A stretch of 64,000 nt of DNA from Agromyces badenianii (lineage in GTDB: Bacteria > Actinomycetota > Actinomycetes > Actinomycetales > Microbacteriaceae). Shown here in pieces: positions 17,480-26,568 of this stretch (the first letter of the stretch is position 1; every line of letters begins with the position of its first letter). The notes under the pieces are model-generated. The model saw nothing but the letters and a program-made list of their open reading frames with translations, did not search any database and was not told where the DNA came from. The stretch is from assembly GCF_003070885.1 (NCBI RefSeq), contig NZ_CP028913.1:868001-932000 (forward strand), given 5' to 3'. A program made the translations under genes and the position numbers.

Positions 17480-18193
17480 GTGGTCTCCTGGTCGAAACGG
17501 CGCATCCCGCTCCCCGAGAGGTCGCGACTGCGCCCTCGCGTGGCGCCGACCGATCTCGCACGGGTCGATTTCACCGAACTCGTGCCCGAGCCCGTTCCGT
17601 TCCTCGGTCAGGCCGCCTACATCCAGCTCGAGTTCTTCGAGAGTCTCGCTCGGTCGGTGGCGACCGCGCCCACGCTGACCTCGAAAGAGGGGCTCAGCCG
17701 TGCGGCGGGCGTCGCGTTGCGCAAGCATCATGCGTTCATCGCCGAGCTCCGCCGGCTCGGTGTCGAACCAGTCGACGTGATGGCGCCGTTCGCGCCGGCC
17801 GCCGACCGATTCCGTCAGGCGAGCGCCGGCGCCGACTGGTACGAGCTGCTGCTCGGCATCCACGTCACGTCCGGCATGCTCGACGACTACTTCGCACGGT
17901 TGGCCGGAGGGCTGCCGGGAGAAATCGCGGCGCGCGTGCGAGGCATCCTCGCCGAGGATGCCTCGTCAGAGGTGCTGCACGACGAGCTCTTCGCAGCGAT
18001 CGAGGCGCAGCCGGGCCTTGCCGACCGTCTCGCCCTGTGGGGGCGAAGCCTCGTGGGCGACACGCTGCTGATCGCCCGATCGGCGCTCCGCGCGTCGGAC
18101 TCCGCTGATCGTGCCGGTGACGTCGAGCCGGTCTTCACCGAACTCATCGCCGCGCACACGCGACGAATGGATGCGCTCGGCCTCACAGCGTAA
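17480..18193 (+). CDS. ferritin-like (MiaE-type) fold protein
   Basis: A 237-residue helical protein assigned to the ferritin-like/MiaE-2 group. Candidate iron ligands lie in four helices: QLEFFESLARS, LRKHHAFIAELRRLG, a Glu/Asp pair around HVTSGMLDDYFARL, and SEVLHDELFAAIE. tRNA hydroxylase MiaE belongs to the same superfamily, but this actinobacterial branch has no proven substrate. TAGGCT lies six bases upstream of GTG 17480, a leaderless arrangement. It is convergent with the DUF3107 pair and divergent from the DEAD-box helicase. Confidence 0.8.
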   Translation: MVSWSKRRIPLPERSRLRPRVAPTDLARVDFTELVPEPVPFLGQAAYIQLEFFESLARSVATAPTLTSKEGLSRAAGVALRKHHAFIAELRRLGVEPVDVMAPFAPAADRFRQASAGADWYELLLGIHVTSGMLDDYFARLAGGLPGEIAARVRGILAEDASSEVLHDELFAAIEAQPGLADRLALWGRSLVGDTLLIARSALRASDSADRAGDVEPVFTELIAAHTRRMDALGLTA

Positions 18194-18244
18194 GACTGCG
18201 TCAGTCTGCGCGACGCCGCCGCAGTGGCAGCCCGCGCGACCGTG

Positions 18245-18550
18245 TCAGGCCCGCGCCGCTCCGGGGCGGGAGAGGCGCTCGAAGAGCGCGGCATCCGCTC
18301 GCTCGCGGCGCGGCGAGACGAGGATCAGCACCGCGGCGGGAACGAGCGCGGAGGCGACGAGCGAGACCACCCAGATCCAGCCGCCGTCCCACGGCCAGCC
18401 GAGCCAGGTCAGGCCGACCCAGACGAGTGCGGCGACGCCTGCGCCGATGGCCGGGCCGACCGCCACGCCTCGGAGGTGCCGGAGCGGCAGCACGAAGTGC
18501 GCAGCCAACCCGAGGATGGCACCGCCGACGACGATGAAGATGAGCTCCAT
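18245..18550 (-). CDS. small three-helix membrane protein
   Basis: A 101-residue hydrophobic protein with three predicted helices: MELIFIVVGGAILGLAAHFV, a Gly/Ala-rich second, and WIWVVSLVASALVPAAVLIL. The C-terminus is Arg-rich and cytoplasmic. No family function is known to me. Its ATG lies one base after the DUF3107 stop, so the two are co-transcribed and may work together. Confidence 0.8.
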   Translation of the reverse strand: MELIFIVVGGAILGLAAHFVLPLRHLRGVAVGPAIGAGVAALVWVGLTWLGWPWDGGWIWVVSLVASALVPAAVLILVSPRRERADAALFERLSRPGAARA

Positions 18551-18551
18551 G

Positions 18552-18776
18552 TCAGGCGACGAACCCCACGCGCCGCGACTCCTCCGAGCCGATCTCGACG
18601 TAGGCGAGTGCGGAAGCGGGCACCACGTACTTCGTGCCCTTGTCGTCGGTGAGCGACAACAGCGCAGACTGGCCGGCGAGCGCGGCAGCCACTGCCTGCT
18701 CGACCTCGACCGCCGGTTGCGAAGTCTCGAATCCGAGTTCACGGGGGGAGTTCTGGATGCCGATGCGAACGTCCAC
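18552..18776 (-). CDS. DUF3107 protein (TB9.4-like)
   Basis: A 74-residue protein beginning MDVRIGIQNSPRELGFE and continuing with a short helix and KYVVPASALAYVEIG. This is the DUF3107 family, represented in M. tuberculosis by Rv3208A/TB9.4 (from memory). The function is unknown. GTG is the start, preceded by AGGAGAAAG. It is divergent from the adnA homologue and followed at one base by a small membrane protein. Confidence 0.88.
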   Translation of the reverse strand: MDVRIGIQNSPRELGFETSQPAVEVEQAVAAALAGQSALLSLTDDKGTKYVVPASALAYVEIGSEESRRVGFVA

Positions 18777-18869
18777 TGTGCGCCTTTCTCCTGTTGCGCC
18801 AACACTACGACACCGGCTGGCCGGGCCCGTGCCCGTTCACTGTCGGCGGAACCCGTTAGCGTTGCCATC

Positions 18870-21800
18870 ATGCAGGCCCCCGCGACCACCGAAGCCCCCG
18901 TTTCACGGCTCGTGGCCGGTGAACACGCCGCCGTCTTCGGGGCGCCGGGCAGCGGCAAGACGACGTTCGCGGTCGAGCTGATCGCCGACCGCATCGAGCG
19001 CCTCGGCTACGCCACCGACGAGGTGCTCGTGATCTCGGCGACTCGTGCCGCCGCGACCACGCTCCGTGATCGCCTCGCGGTGCGGCTCGGCATCACGACG
19101 AGGGGTCCGCTCGCCCGAACGGCGAACTCACTCGCCTTCCAGCTGGTTCGGGCATTCACCGGCGCGCCGGTGACCCTGCTCACGGGCGCCGAGCACGACC
19201 AGATCATCGGCGAGCTGCTCGAGGGCGGCATCCGCGACGGATTCGGGCCCGAGTGGCCGGCGCCGCTCACCCCCGAGGTCCGGGTGCTCCGCGGGTTCCG
19301 GTCGGAGCTTCGCGACCTGCTCATGCGAGCCGTCGAACACGGCATCGACGCGCCCTCGCTCGCCGCGCTCGGCGAGCGCGCCGCCAGGCCCGAATGGGTC
19401 GCGGCCGCCGCGTTCCTCGAGGAGTACGACGAGGTGAAGGCGCAATTGCGGCCGAGTCAGTACGACTCCTCCGAGCTCGGCGCCTTCGCCGCGGCGATCG
19501 TGCGCCGCAGTTCGAGCGATGCCGCCGCCGCGGCGGCGCTCGGCCCGCTCGCGCGGCTGCGTCTCATCGTGGTCGATGACGCGCAAGAGGCCACCGAGAC
19601 GACGGCGGCACTGCTCGGGGCGTTCGCGGCGCGCGGCGTCGCCGTCGTCGCGATCGGCGATCCCGATGTCGCGTCGAACGGATTCCGCGGCGGTCGCGCC
19701 GAACTGCTCGGGTCGCTCGGGGCCGTTCTCGGAGCGGCCGCCGTGCGCCGCATCGAACTGCCGGTCGTGCACCGCGGGCGCCCCGAGGTGCGCACGATCG
19801 TGCAGTCGGTCAGCGGGCACATCGGCACCGCGCTCGGCGGCACGCATCGCGCGGCCGCGCTCGAGGTGCCCGCGGAAACGACGCAGGAGCCGCTCACCGC
19901 GGTGCTCGGCATCGAGGCGCCGTCGCATGCGGCGGAGTGCGCGGCCGTCGCGGCCGTGCTGCGCGAGCGCCACCTGCTCGACGGCGTGCCGTGGTCGTCG
20001 ATGGCCGTCGTGCTGCGCTCTGGAGGCGATGTGCCGGCATTCGAGCGCGGGCTCGCGCTCGCCGACGTGCCCACGGCGGGCAACGCTGCTCGCACCGCAC
20101 TGCGCGATGCCCCGGCGGCCGCCGCGCTGCTCGCGGCGGCCTCGCTCGTGCTCGACCGGGAGCCGCTCACGCCCGAACTCGCGGTGACCATGCTCACCGG
20201 GCCGATCGGCCGGCTCGACAGCGTGGGCCTGCGCCGACTCCGCCTCGCCCTCCGGCACGAAGAGCTCGCCGTCGAGGGGTCGCGCACCGCCGACGAATTG
20301 CTCGTCGAGGCCCTCGGAGCACCCGGTGGATTCGAGACGATCGACGCGGCACCGGCCCGTCGGGCCACCAGACTCGCGAAGGTGCTCGCGACCTCACGCG
20401 GAGTCGCCCGGCGAAGCGGAACGATCGAAGAGGTGCTCTGGTCGCTCTGGGAGGGCAGCGGCCTGGCCGGTGAGTGGGCGGCACAGGCCACCGGCACCGG
20501 CGTGCTCGCCGAAGAGGCAAATCGCGCGCTCGATGCCGTGGTCGCACTGTTCGCCGCCGCCCAGCGCTTCGTCGAGCGCGAGCCCGACGCGCCGGCCGTG
20601 CGCTTCGTCGACGAGGTGCTCGCGAGCGAACTGCCCGAAGACTCGCTCGCACCGCAGCGTTCGGCCGAGACGGTGGTCGTGACGACGCCGCCCGCCGTCA
20701 TCGGTCGCGAGTTCGAGGTCGTCGTCGTCGCGGGCCTGCAAGACGGGGTCTGGCCGAACCTCCGCCCCCGCGGCACGCTCCTGCACGCAGCGCTCCTGCC
20801 GCGCGTCGTGGCAGCGGCCCGTGCCGGTGCGCCGATCCCGGCGCCCGAGACGGTGGCCGAAGCGCGGGCGTCGGTGCGCGGCGACGAGCTGCGGCTCTTC
20901 GTGCTCGCCGCCTCGAGGGCGAGTCGGCAGCTCGTGCTCAGCTGCACCGCCAACGACGACGAGCAGCCGTCGATGCTCATGGGGTACGCGACCGAGCGCA
21001 TCAGGGCGGGTCGCCGGCGACCATTGCACCTGCGCGGCCTCGTCGGTGCGCTGCGCGAAGAGGCGACGACCTCTGGCGCGACCGAGGCGGCGGCGGCACT
21101 CGCCCTGCTCGCCGAACAGGGCGTGCCCGGTGCCCACCCCGACGACTGGTACGGGCTCGCCGAGCCGTCGACCACTGCGCCGCTCGTCGACCTCGACGGC
21201 GACCCCGAGGCGCTCGTCGCCGTCTCGCCGTCGCAGATCGACCGTGCCGAGGAGTCGCCGCTCGGCTGGTTCATCGACCACGTCGCCTCACCGCCGTCCG
21301 GACTCGCCGCCTCGATCGGCACGATCGTGCACGCGGTCGTCGAAGAGGCCGGCGCCCGAGACGACGGCGACACGAGCATCGAGAAGATCTGGGCCGCGGT
21401 CGAGGCACGCTGGCGCGAACTGCGGTTCGAGGCCGGCTGGGTCGCCGAGCGCGAGCGCCGCGGTGCGCGGCGCATGGCCGAAGGGGCCTCTGACTACCTT
21501 GCGAACTTCGCCGACGACGGCAAGGTGCTGCTCGGCGCCGAGGGGCGGTTCACGCTCATCGTCGACCGGGTGCGCATCTCCGGAACGATCGACCGAGTCG
21601 AGGCCTCGGCCGACGGCACCACGGTGATCGTCGACCTGAAGACGGGGCGCACGCCGCCCTCAGCTGCCGAGACGGCCGCGCATCCCCAGCTCGCCGCGTA
21701 CCAGTTGGCGGCACGGGCCGGCGAGGTGCCCGACGCCGGAACGCTCGGCGGCGCCAAGCTCGTCTACCTCGCGAAGCCGACCCGGGGCAACGCCTTCACC

Positions 21801-21977
21801 GAGCGCGCCCAGCAGCCGTTCGACGACGACGCCGCCGCCGAGTTCCGCGACCGGCTCGGGGCGGTGGCCCGCACCATGGCCGGCAGCGAGTTCGACGGCC
21901 CGGCCGAGCTGGGCTACCGCTCGCGGTTCGGCGGCTGGCAGTACCGCGTGCACCTGGTTCCGGCGGTGTCGGCATGA
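18870..21977 (+). CDS. adnA: AdnA-like helicase-nuclease subunit
   Basis: A 1035-residue SF1 helicase fused to a RecB-type nuclease. Walker A GAPGSGKTT is at about 24-32. The Walker B/motif II position reads VVDDAQE (about 234-240), so the usual Glu is Asp. The nuclease motif VIVDLKTGR near 920 and the following HPQLAAYQLA helix complete a RecB nuclease. In mycobacteria AdnA pairs with AdnB to resect double-strand breaks, and the weaker motor is in AdnA. The ATG at 18870 follows TAGCGT by seven bases; the longer upstream frame is Ser/Ala/Arg-rich and unlike the family. The stop overlaps adnB (ATGA). Confidence 0.9.
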   Translation: MQAPATTEAPVSRLVAGEHAAVFGAPGSGKTTFAVELIADRIERLGYATDEVLVISATRAAATTLRDRLAVRLGITTRGPLARTANSLAFQLVRAFTGAPVTLLTGAEHDQIIGELLEGGIRDGFGPEWPAPLTPEVRVLRGFRSELRDLLMRAVEHGIDAPSLAALGERAARPEWVAAAAFLEEYDEVKAQLRPSQYDSSELGAFAAAIVRRSSSDAAAAAALGPLARLRLIVVDDAQEATETTAALLGAFAARGVAVVAIGDPDVASNGFRGGRAELLGSLGAVLGAAAVRRIELPVVHRGRPEVRTIVQSVSGHIGTALGGTHRAAALEVPAETTQEPLTAVLGIEAPSHAAECAAVAAVLRERHLLDGVPWSSMAVVLRSGGDVPAFERGLALADVPTAGNAARTALRDAPAAAALLAAASLVLDREPLTPELAVTMLTGPIGRLDSVGLRRLRLALRHEELAVEGSRTADELLVEALGAPGGFETIDAAPARRATRLAKVLATSRGVARRSGTIEEVLWSLWEGSGLAGEWAAQATGTGVLAEEANRALDAVVALFAAAQRFVEREPDAPAVRFVDEVLASELPEDSLAPQRSAETVVVTTPPAVIGREFEVVVVAGLQDGVWPNLRPRGTLLHAALLPRVVAAARAGAPIPAPETVAEARASVRGDELRLFVLAASRASRQLVLSCTANDDEQPSMLMGYATERIRAGRRRPLHLRGLVGALREEATTSGATEAAAALALLAEQGVPGAHPDDWYGLAEPSTTAPLVDLDGDPEALVAVSPSQIDRAEESPLGWFIDHVASPPSGLAASIGTIVHAVVEEAGARDDGDTSIEKIWAAVEARWRELRFEAGWVAERERRGARRMAEGASDYLANFADDGKVLLGAEGRFTLIVDRVRISGTIDRVEASADGTTVIVDLKTGRTPPSAAETAAHPQLAAYQLAARAGEVPDAGTLGGAKLVYLAKPTRGNAFTERAQQPFDDDAAAEFRDRLGAVARTMAGSEFDGPAELGYRSRFGGWQYRVHLVPAVSA

Positions 21978-24900
21978 TCGCCGCCGCAGACATCGCCGCA
22001 CGGCTCGGCCTGCACGCGCCTACCGCAGAGCAGCGCGCCGTGATCGAGGCCGACCCGCGCGGGCAGGCCATCGTGGTGGCCGGTGCCGGCAGCGGCAAGA
22101 CCGAGACGATGGCCAACCGCGTGGTGTGGCTTCTCGCGAACTCGCATGTCGCGGTCCCCGAGGTGCTCGGACTCACATTCACCCGCAAGGCCGCCGGCGA
22201 GCTCGCCGAGCGCATCCGCGAACGCATCGCCCAGCTCGTCTCGCTCGGCATCGCCGAGGTCTCCCTCGATCCGCTCGAGTCCGCCTCGGTGGGCACGTAC
22301 AACGCCTTCGCGAGCGCCATCTACCGCGAGCACGCCATGCTCATCGGGCGTGAACCCGACGCGGCCGTGCTGGGCGAGGCATCCGCGTGGCAACTCGCCC
22401 GCTCGGTCGTGGCGGCCTCGGCCGACCCGCGTCTCGTCGAGCTCGACGCGTCGCTCGACAAGGTCACCGGAGCCGTGCTCTCGATCAGTCGCGCGCTCGC
22501 CGAGAACGTCGCCGACAGCCGCGACGTGCGCGCGATGGCTCGCGACTTCCTCGCCATGCAGGGCCTGCCGATCGAGGCGCCGCGCAAGCGCACCGATTTC
22601 ACGTCGTTCGTCGACGCGCTCGGCGTCGTGGAAGCGCTGCCGCCGCTGCTCGAACTCGCCGATGCGTACTCCGCGGCCAAGCAGCAGCGCGGCTTCGTCG
22701 AGTTCTCCGATCAGGTCGCCCTCGCCCTCGCGATCTGCGAGCGGCACCCCGAGGTCGTCGCCGGGCACCGCGAGCGCTACCGCACCGTGCTCCTCGACGA
22801 GTACCAAGACACGAGTGTCGTGCAGACCCGGCTGCTCTCCGCCCTGTTCGGCGAGCAGGCGGTCATGGCGGTCGGCGACCCCGACCAGTCGATCTACGGA
22901 TGGCGCGGGGCGAGCGCCGCGAACCTCGCCCGGTTCGGCCGTGACTTCGCGGCCGGCGGTGAGGCCGTTGTCTACGATCTCTCCACGAGCTGGCGCAATC
23001 CCGAGATCGTGCTCGAGGCGGCGAACACCCTCATCGAGCCGCTCGACGCCGGCATCCCGAAAGCGCCGCTCGGCGCGTCGCCGTTCGCGCAGCCGGGCCG
23101 GTTGGATGCCGCATGGGCGGAGACCATCGAACGCGAGGCCGAACTCGTGGCGGCGTGGTTCGCCGAGCGACTCGGTCGAGGCGGGCGAGGCGGGGTGCAC
23201 GACGGCGCGCCGCGCAGTGGGGCGCTGCTCTGCCGCACCTTCGCCAACGTCGGGGTCTTCACGGCGGCGCTCCGGGCACGCGGCGTGCCGGTGCACGTGC
23301 TCGGCATGGCCGGGCTCCTCGATCAGCCCGTGATCGCCGACCTCGTGTGCGTGCTGCGGGTGCTGAACGACCCCACCGCGGGCTCCGAACTCGTGAGGGT
23401 GCTGGGCGGCGCGCGCTGGCGCATCGGGTCGGCCGATCTCGCCGCGCTGCACGGGCTGGCCAAATGGCTTGCCGACCGCGACCTGTCGACGAGGCGTCTC
23501 GGCGACGAGGTGCGGGCGGGGCTGCGCGCCTCGATCGCTCCCGACGAGTCGCCGTCGATCGTCGACGCCCTCGATTTCCTCCTCGTCGCCCCCGACTCGC
23601 ATTCGGCGCTGTCGGCCTTCAGCGAGGTCGGCCTCGCCCGCATGCGACGCGCCGGGGCGCAACTCCAGTCACTGCGACGCCGTGCAGGGCTCGGCCTGGT
23701 CGATTTCGTCAGCCTCGTGCAGCAGGAGCTGCTGCTCGACATCGAGGTCGCGGCGAATGCCGCGCAGCCGCTCGGGGCGCCGAGTCTCGAGGCGTTCGAC
23801 GAACTCCTCGCCGGCTTCGCCGAGGTCTCGGAGCACGCGACCCTCGGCGCGTTCCTCGGCTGGCTCACCGAGGCCGAACAGCGCGACCGGCTCGCGCCCC
23901 GCCAAGACGAGCCCGAGCCCGGGGCGGTGCAGGTGATCTCGATCCACGGGTCGAAGGGCCTCGAGTGGGACGTCGTGGCGATTCCGCGCATGGTCGACGA
24001 AGAGCTGCCGTCGAAGCCCCGTTCGTCGAAGGGCTGGCTCTCGTTCGGCGAACTGCCCAACGAGTTCAAGGGCGACGCCGACGAGCTGCCCGAGCTGGCC
24101 TGGCGCGGCTCGCAGAGCCAAGCCGAGTTCGATCGCGCGGTGAGTGCGTTCGCCGAAGAGAACAAAGAGCGCCACGCCGAAGAGGAGCGGCGCCTCGCCT
24201 ACGTGGCGCTCACCCGCACACGCAGTGACCTGCTCCTGTCGGGTTCGTGGTGGGCGAGCCAGAAGGCCCCGCGCAAGCCGAGCCCGTTCCTGCGCGAACT
24301 CGTGACGACGGGTGTGCTCGATGCGGGCGTGCTTCCGGCGGCTCCTGAATCCGACGAGAACCCGAGGGCGGGTTCGACCGAACGCGTGCGGTGGCCCCTC
24401 GATCCGCTCGGCACGCGTCGGGTCGCCGTGACCGCCGCGGCGACCGCGGTGCGCGCCGCCGCCGAGCGACCGAGCGGTGAGGGCATCGGCCCGGTGCTCG
24501 CCGATCGCATCAGGCTGCTCCTCGAAGAGCGCCGCCGCCGCGCCGAGGGCGCCACGAGTGCCGAGGTGCCCGTGCGCGTGCCCGCCTCCCGCTTCAAGGA
24601 CTACGTCGACGACCCCGCGGCCGTCGCCGCGCAGCTGCGGCGGCCGATGCCGCAACGGCCGTACCGGGCGACCCGCATCGGCACGCTGTTCCACCAGTGG
24701 GTCGAGCAACGCTCGACCGGCGAGCACGAAGCCGCCGCGATCGATGCACTCGATGGACTCGACGGTCTTGCTGATGCAGACGCTCGGCGAGACGAGACCG
24801 TGGCCGATGCCACGCCCGAGCGGCTCCGCGCGCTGCAGGCCACGTTCGAGGCATCCGAGTGGGGCGGGCGCAAGCCCTCAGCCGTCGAGATCGAGCTGCA

Positions 24901-25252
24901 CCTGCCGATCGGCGACAACGTCTTCGTGTGCAAGCTCGATGCGGTCTACGAGGTCGAGCCGTCGAGCGAGCTCGGGCGGCGCGGCATCCGCTACCAGGTC
25001 GTCGACTGGAAGACGGGCAAGGCGCCGAGAGACGCGCACGACCTCGAGCTGAAGCAGACGCAGCTCGCGCTCTACCGGCTCGCCTATGCCAACTGGGCCG
25101 GCGTCGACCCGGCGCTCATCGACGCCGTCTTCTACTTCGTCGAAGACGACCGGGTGATCCGCCCCGACGCGATCTACGACGAAGCGGCGTTGCGCCGAGC
25201 GTGGGCATCGGTCGCGGCAGCCGGCCCGGTGCCGGCGGCGGCATCGCGCTGA
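21974..25252 (+). CDS. adnB: AdnB-like helicase-nuclease subunit
   Basis: A 1092-residue UvrD-type helicase with a C-terminal RecB nuclease domain. Walker A AGAGSGKTE is near 36-44, motif II DEYQDTS near 275, motif III GDPDQSIYGWRGAS, and VVDWKTGK with a following LKQTQLALYRLAYA helix near 1010. All residues needed for ATP hydrolysis and nuclease chemistry are visible, so this is the main motor of the AdnAB complex. It is translationally coupled to adnA. Its last 79 bases overlap the 3' end of the convergent phosphotransferase gene. Confidence 0.92.
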   Translation: MIAAADIAARLGLHAPTAEQRAVIEADPRGQAIVVAGAGSGKTETMANRVVWLLANSHVAVPEVLGLTFTRKAAGELAERIRERIAQLVSLGIAEVSLDPLESASVGTYNAFASAIYREHAMLIGREPDAAVLGEASAWQLARSVVAASADPRLVELDASLDKVTGAVLSISRALAENVADSRDVRAMARDFLAMQGLPIEAPRKRTDFTSFVDALGVVEALPPLLELADAYSAAKQQRGFVEFSDQVALALAICERHPEVVAGHRERYRTVLLDEYQDTSVVQTRLLSALFGEQAVMAVGDPDQSIYGWRGASAANLARFGRDFAAGGEAVVYDLSTSWRNPEIVLEAANTLIEPLDAGIPKAPLGASPFAQPGRLDAAWAETIEREAELVAAWFAERLGRGGRGGVHDGAPRSGALLCRTFANVGVFTAALRARGVPVHVLGMAGLLDQPVIADLVCVLRVLNDPTAGSELVRVLGGARWRIGSADLAALHGLAKWLADRDLSTRRLGDEVRAGLRASIAPDESPSIVDALDFLLVAPDSHSALSAFSEVGLARMRRAGAQLQSLRRRAGLGLVDFVSLVQQELLLDIEVAANAAQPLGAPSLEAFDELLAGFAEVSEHATLGAFLGWLTEAEQRDRLAPRQDEPEPGAVQVISIHGSKGLEWDVVAIPRMVDEELPSKPRSSKGWLSFGELPNEFKGDADELPELAWRGSQSQAEFDRAVSAFAEENKERHAEEERRLAYVALTRTRSDLLLSGSWWASQKAPRKPSPFLRELVTTGVLDAGVLPAAPESDENPRAGSTERVRWPLDPLGTRRVAVTAAATAVRAAAERPSGEGIGPVLADRIRLLLEERRRRAEGATSAEVPVRVPASRFKDYVDDPAAVAAQLRRPMPQRPYRATRIGTLFHQWVEQRSTGEHEAAAIDALDGLDGLADADARRDETVADATPERLRALQATFEASEWGGRKPSAVEIELHLPIGDNVFVCKLDAVYEVEPSSELGRRGIRYQVVDWKTGKAPRDAHDLELKQTQLALYRLAYANWAGVDPALIDAVFYFVEDDRVIRPDAIYDEAALRRAWASVAAAGPVPAAASR

Positions 25253-26475
25253 CCGGCATCGGTCTCATCGCCTCCGGTGACCGCATCGCCCGCGGGCGAC
25301 GCGTCACCCGCCGGGGCTGCATCGCCCGTGGGCGCGGCGTCGCCCCAGTCGGAGAGGTCGAGGGGGATCGGCGCGGTCGCGTCGAACGGGGTTGCATCGC
25401 GCTCGCCGGCCTCGCGTCGCTCGAGCTCTGAGAAGTCGTAGCTGTCGGTGAGGAGGCTCGCACCGCCGTCGCGCGGCGCCGTCTCGCGCGGTGTCTCATC
25501 GAGCAACCGCTCGACGTCGCCGACCGTGAGGATCGGCCCGGTCTCGGGGGAGAGCGGCTCGCTCGATCGGTCGTGCACGCTCTCGACGAGCCCGTCGAGC
25601 AGGCCGACCGCATCGGAGATGATGGCGTCGTCGCGCGCATCGACGCCGTGCAGCAGCCACTTCGCGAGCTCGAGTTCGCCGTAGAGCAGCGCGCGTTGCG
25701 GCAGGTGAGCGTCGGCTCCGCCGTCGCGCGCGCTGAAGTACGCGTCGAGGGCCCGTTCGGCCGCGGCTCCTCGTGAGGTGAGCAGCCAGTGCAGGTCGAT
25801 CGCCGGGTCGCCTTGGGCGAGCGCCGACCAGCCGATGATGCCGGTCACCGTCTCGCCGTCGACGAGCAGCGAGTCGGCGGCGAGTGCGCCGTTGACGACC
25901 GTCGGACGGAATCGCCAGAGTGCGGCGTCATCGGTGGCCTCCTCCCAGCGCCGCAGCAGGGCGGCGGGCAGGTGTCCGGTGTCGGAGGCCCGGTCGATGA
26001 GGTCGACGACGGCGTCGTGCGTCTCTTCGGCGCTCTGTCGCGGCAGGCCGGCGTCGGCGACGAATCCGGTCGGCAGTGCATGCACGGCGGCGAGGGCGAG
26101 CCCGACCGAGGTGGCGATGCCGTCGTGTTCGGTGAGTTCATCGGCCGTGCGCACCGCGCCGGGCACGAAGGTCGTGACGATCGCGCGGGTGCCGTCGATC
26201 GGCGCCTGGCCGACGGCTTCGGGAATGCCGAACGGCAGGCGCGAGCGGATGCCGGGGGTGAGCGCGCGGAGGGCGACGAGGTCGGCCGACTGCTCGGACT
26301 CGGCAGCCTGCGATCGCGGAACCCGCAGCACGAGCAGTCGATCGTCGGTGCTCTGCAGCAGCACTGCGTCGAATGCGCCGTGGCTCTTGCGGGTGTGCGA
26401 GCGTGCGGCTCGCACCTCGAGACCGGGCACCGCCGCCGTGGCCAACGCGGCTAGAGTGAGAGGAGGTCTGGCCAT
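25174..26475 (-). CDS. aminoglycoside/macrolide phosphotransferase-like kinase
   Basis: A 433-residue protein of the APH kinase fold. A Lys-Ser-His region (KSHGAFDAVLLQSTDDRLLVL) provides the nucleotide loop. A catalytic-loop region (VVNGALAADSLLVDGETVTGIIGW) and QGDPAIDLHWLL occupy the usual positions, though the Brenner HxDxxxxN motif is altered to NGALAADS, so activity is doubtful. The last 80 residues are low-complexity with GDA repeats. TAAGCT lies seven bases before the ATG. Its 3' end overlaps adnB by 79 bp. It may be a resistance-like kinase or a non-catalytic relative. Confidence 0.72.
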   Translation of the reverse strand: MARPPLTLAALATAAVPGLEVRAARSHTRKSHGAFDAVLLQSTDDRLLVLRVPRSQAAESEQSADLVALRALTPGIRSRLPFGIPEAVGQAPIDGTRAIVTTFVPGAVRTADELTEHDGIATSVGLALAAVHALPTGFVADAGLPRQSAEETHDAVVDLIDRASDTGHLPAALLRRWEEATDDAALWRFRPTVVNGALAADSLLVDGETVTGIIGWSALAQGDPAIDLHWLLTSRGAAAERALDAYFSARDGGADAHLPQRALLYGELELAKWLLHGVDARDDAIISDAVGLLDGLVESVHDRSSEPLSPETGPILTVGDVERLLDETPRETAPRDGGASLLTDSYDFSELERREAGERDATPFDATAPIPLDLSDWGDAAPTGDAAPAGDASPAGDAVTGGDETDAGQRDAAAGTGPAAATDAHARRNAASS

Positions 26476-26568
26476 GGCATTCAGCTTAAGCAGGCATCTC
26501 GCGGCTGCGGGCGACCGCCACGCCTTCCGGCCGACTCCGACTCCGACCCGGGCATCGAGAGGTGGCAC

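Noticed and set aside
18193..18207. Small hairpin AGACTG/CAGTCT between convergent genes
   Set aside because: Only a 6-bp stem with no T-run; not enough to call a terminator.
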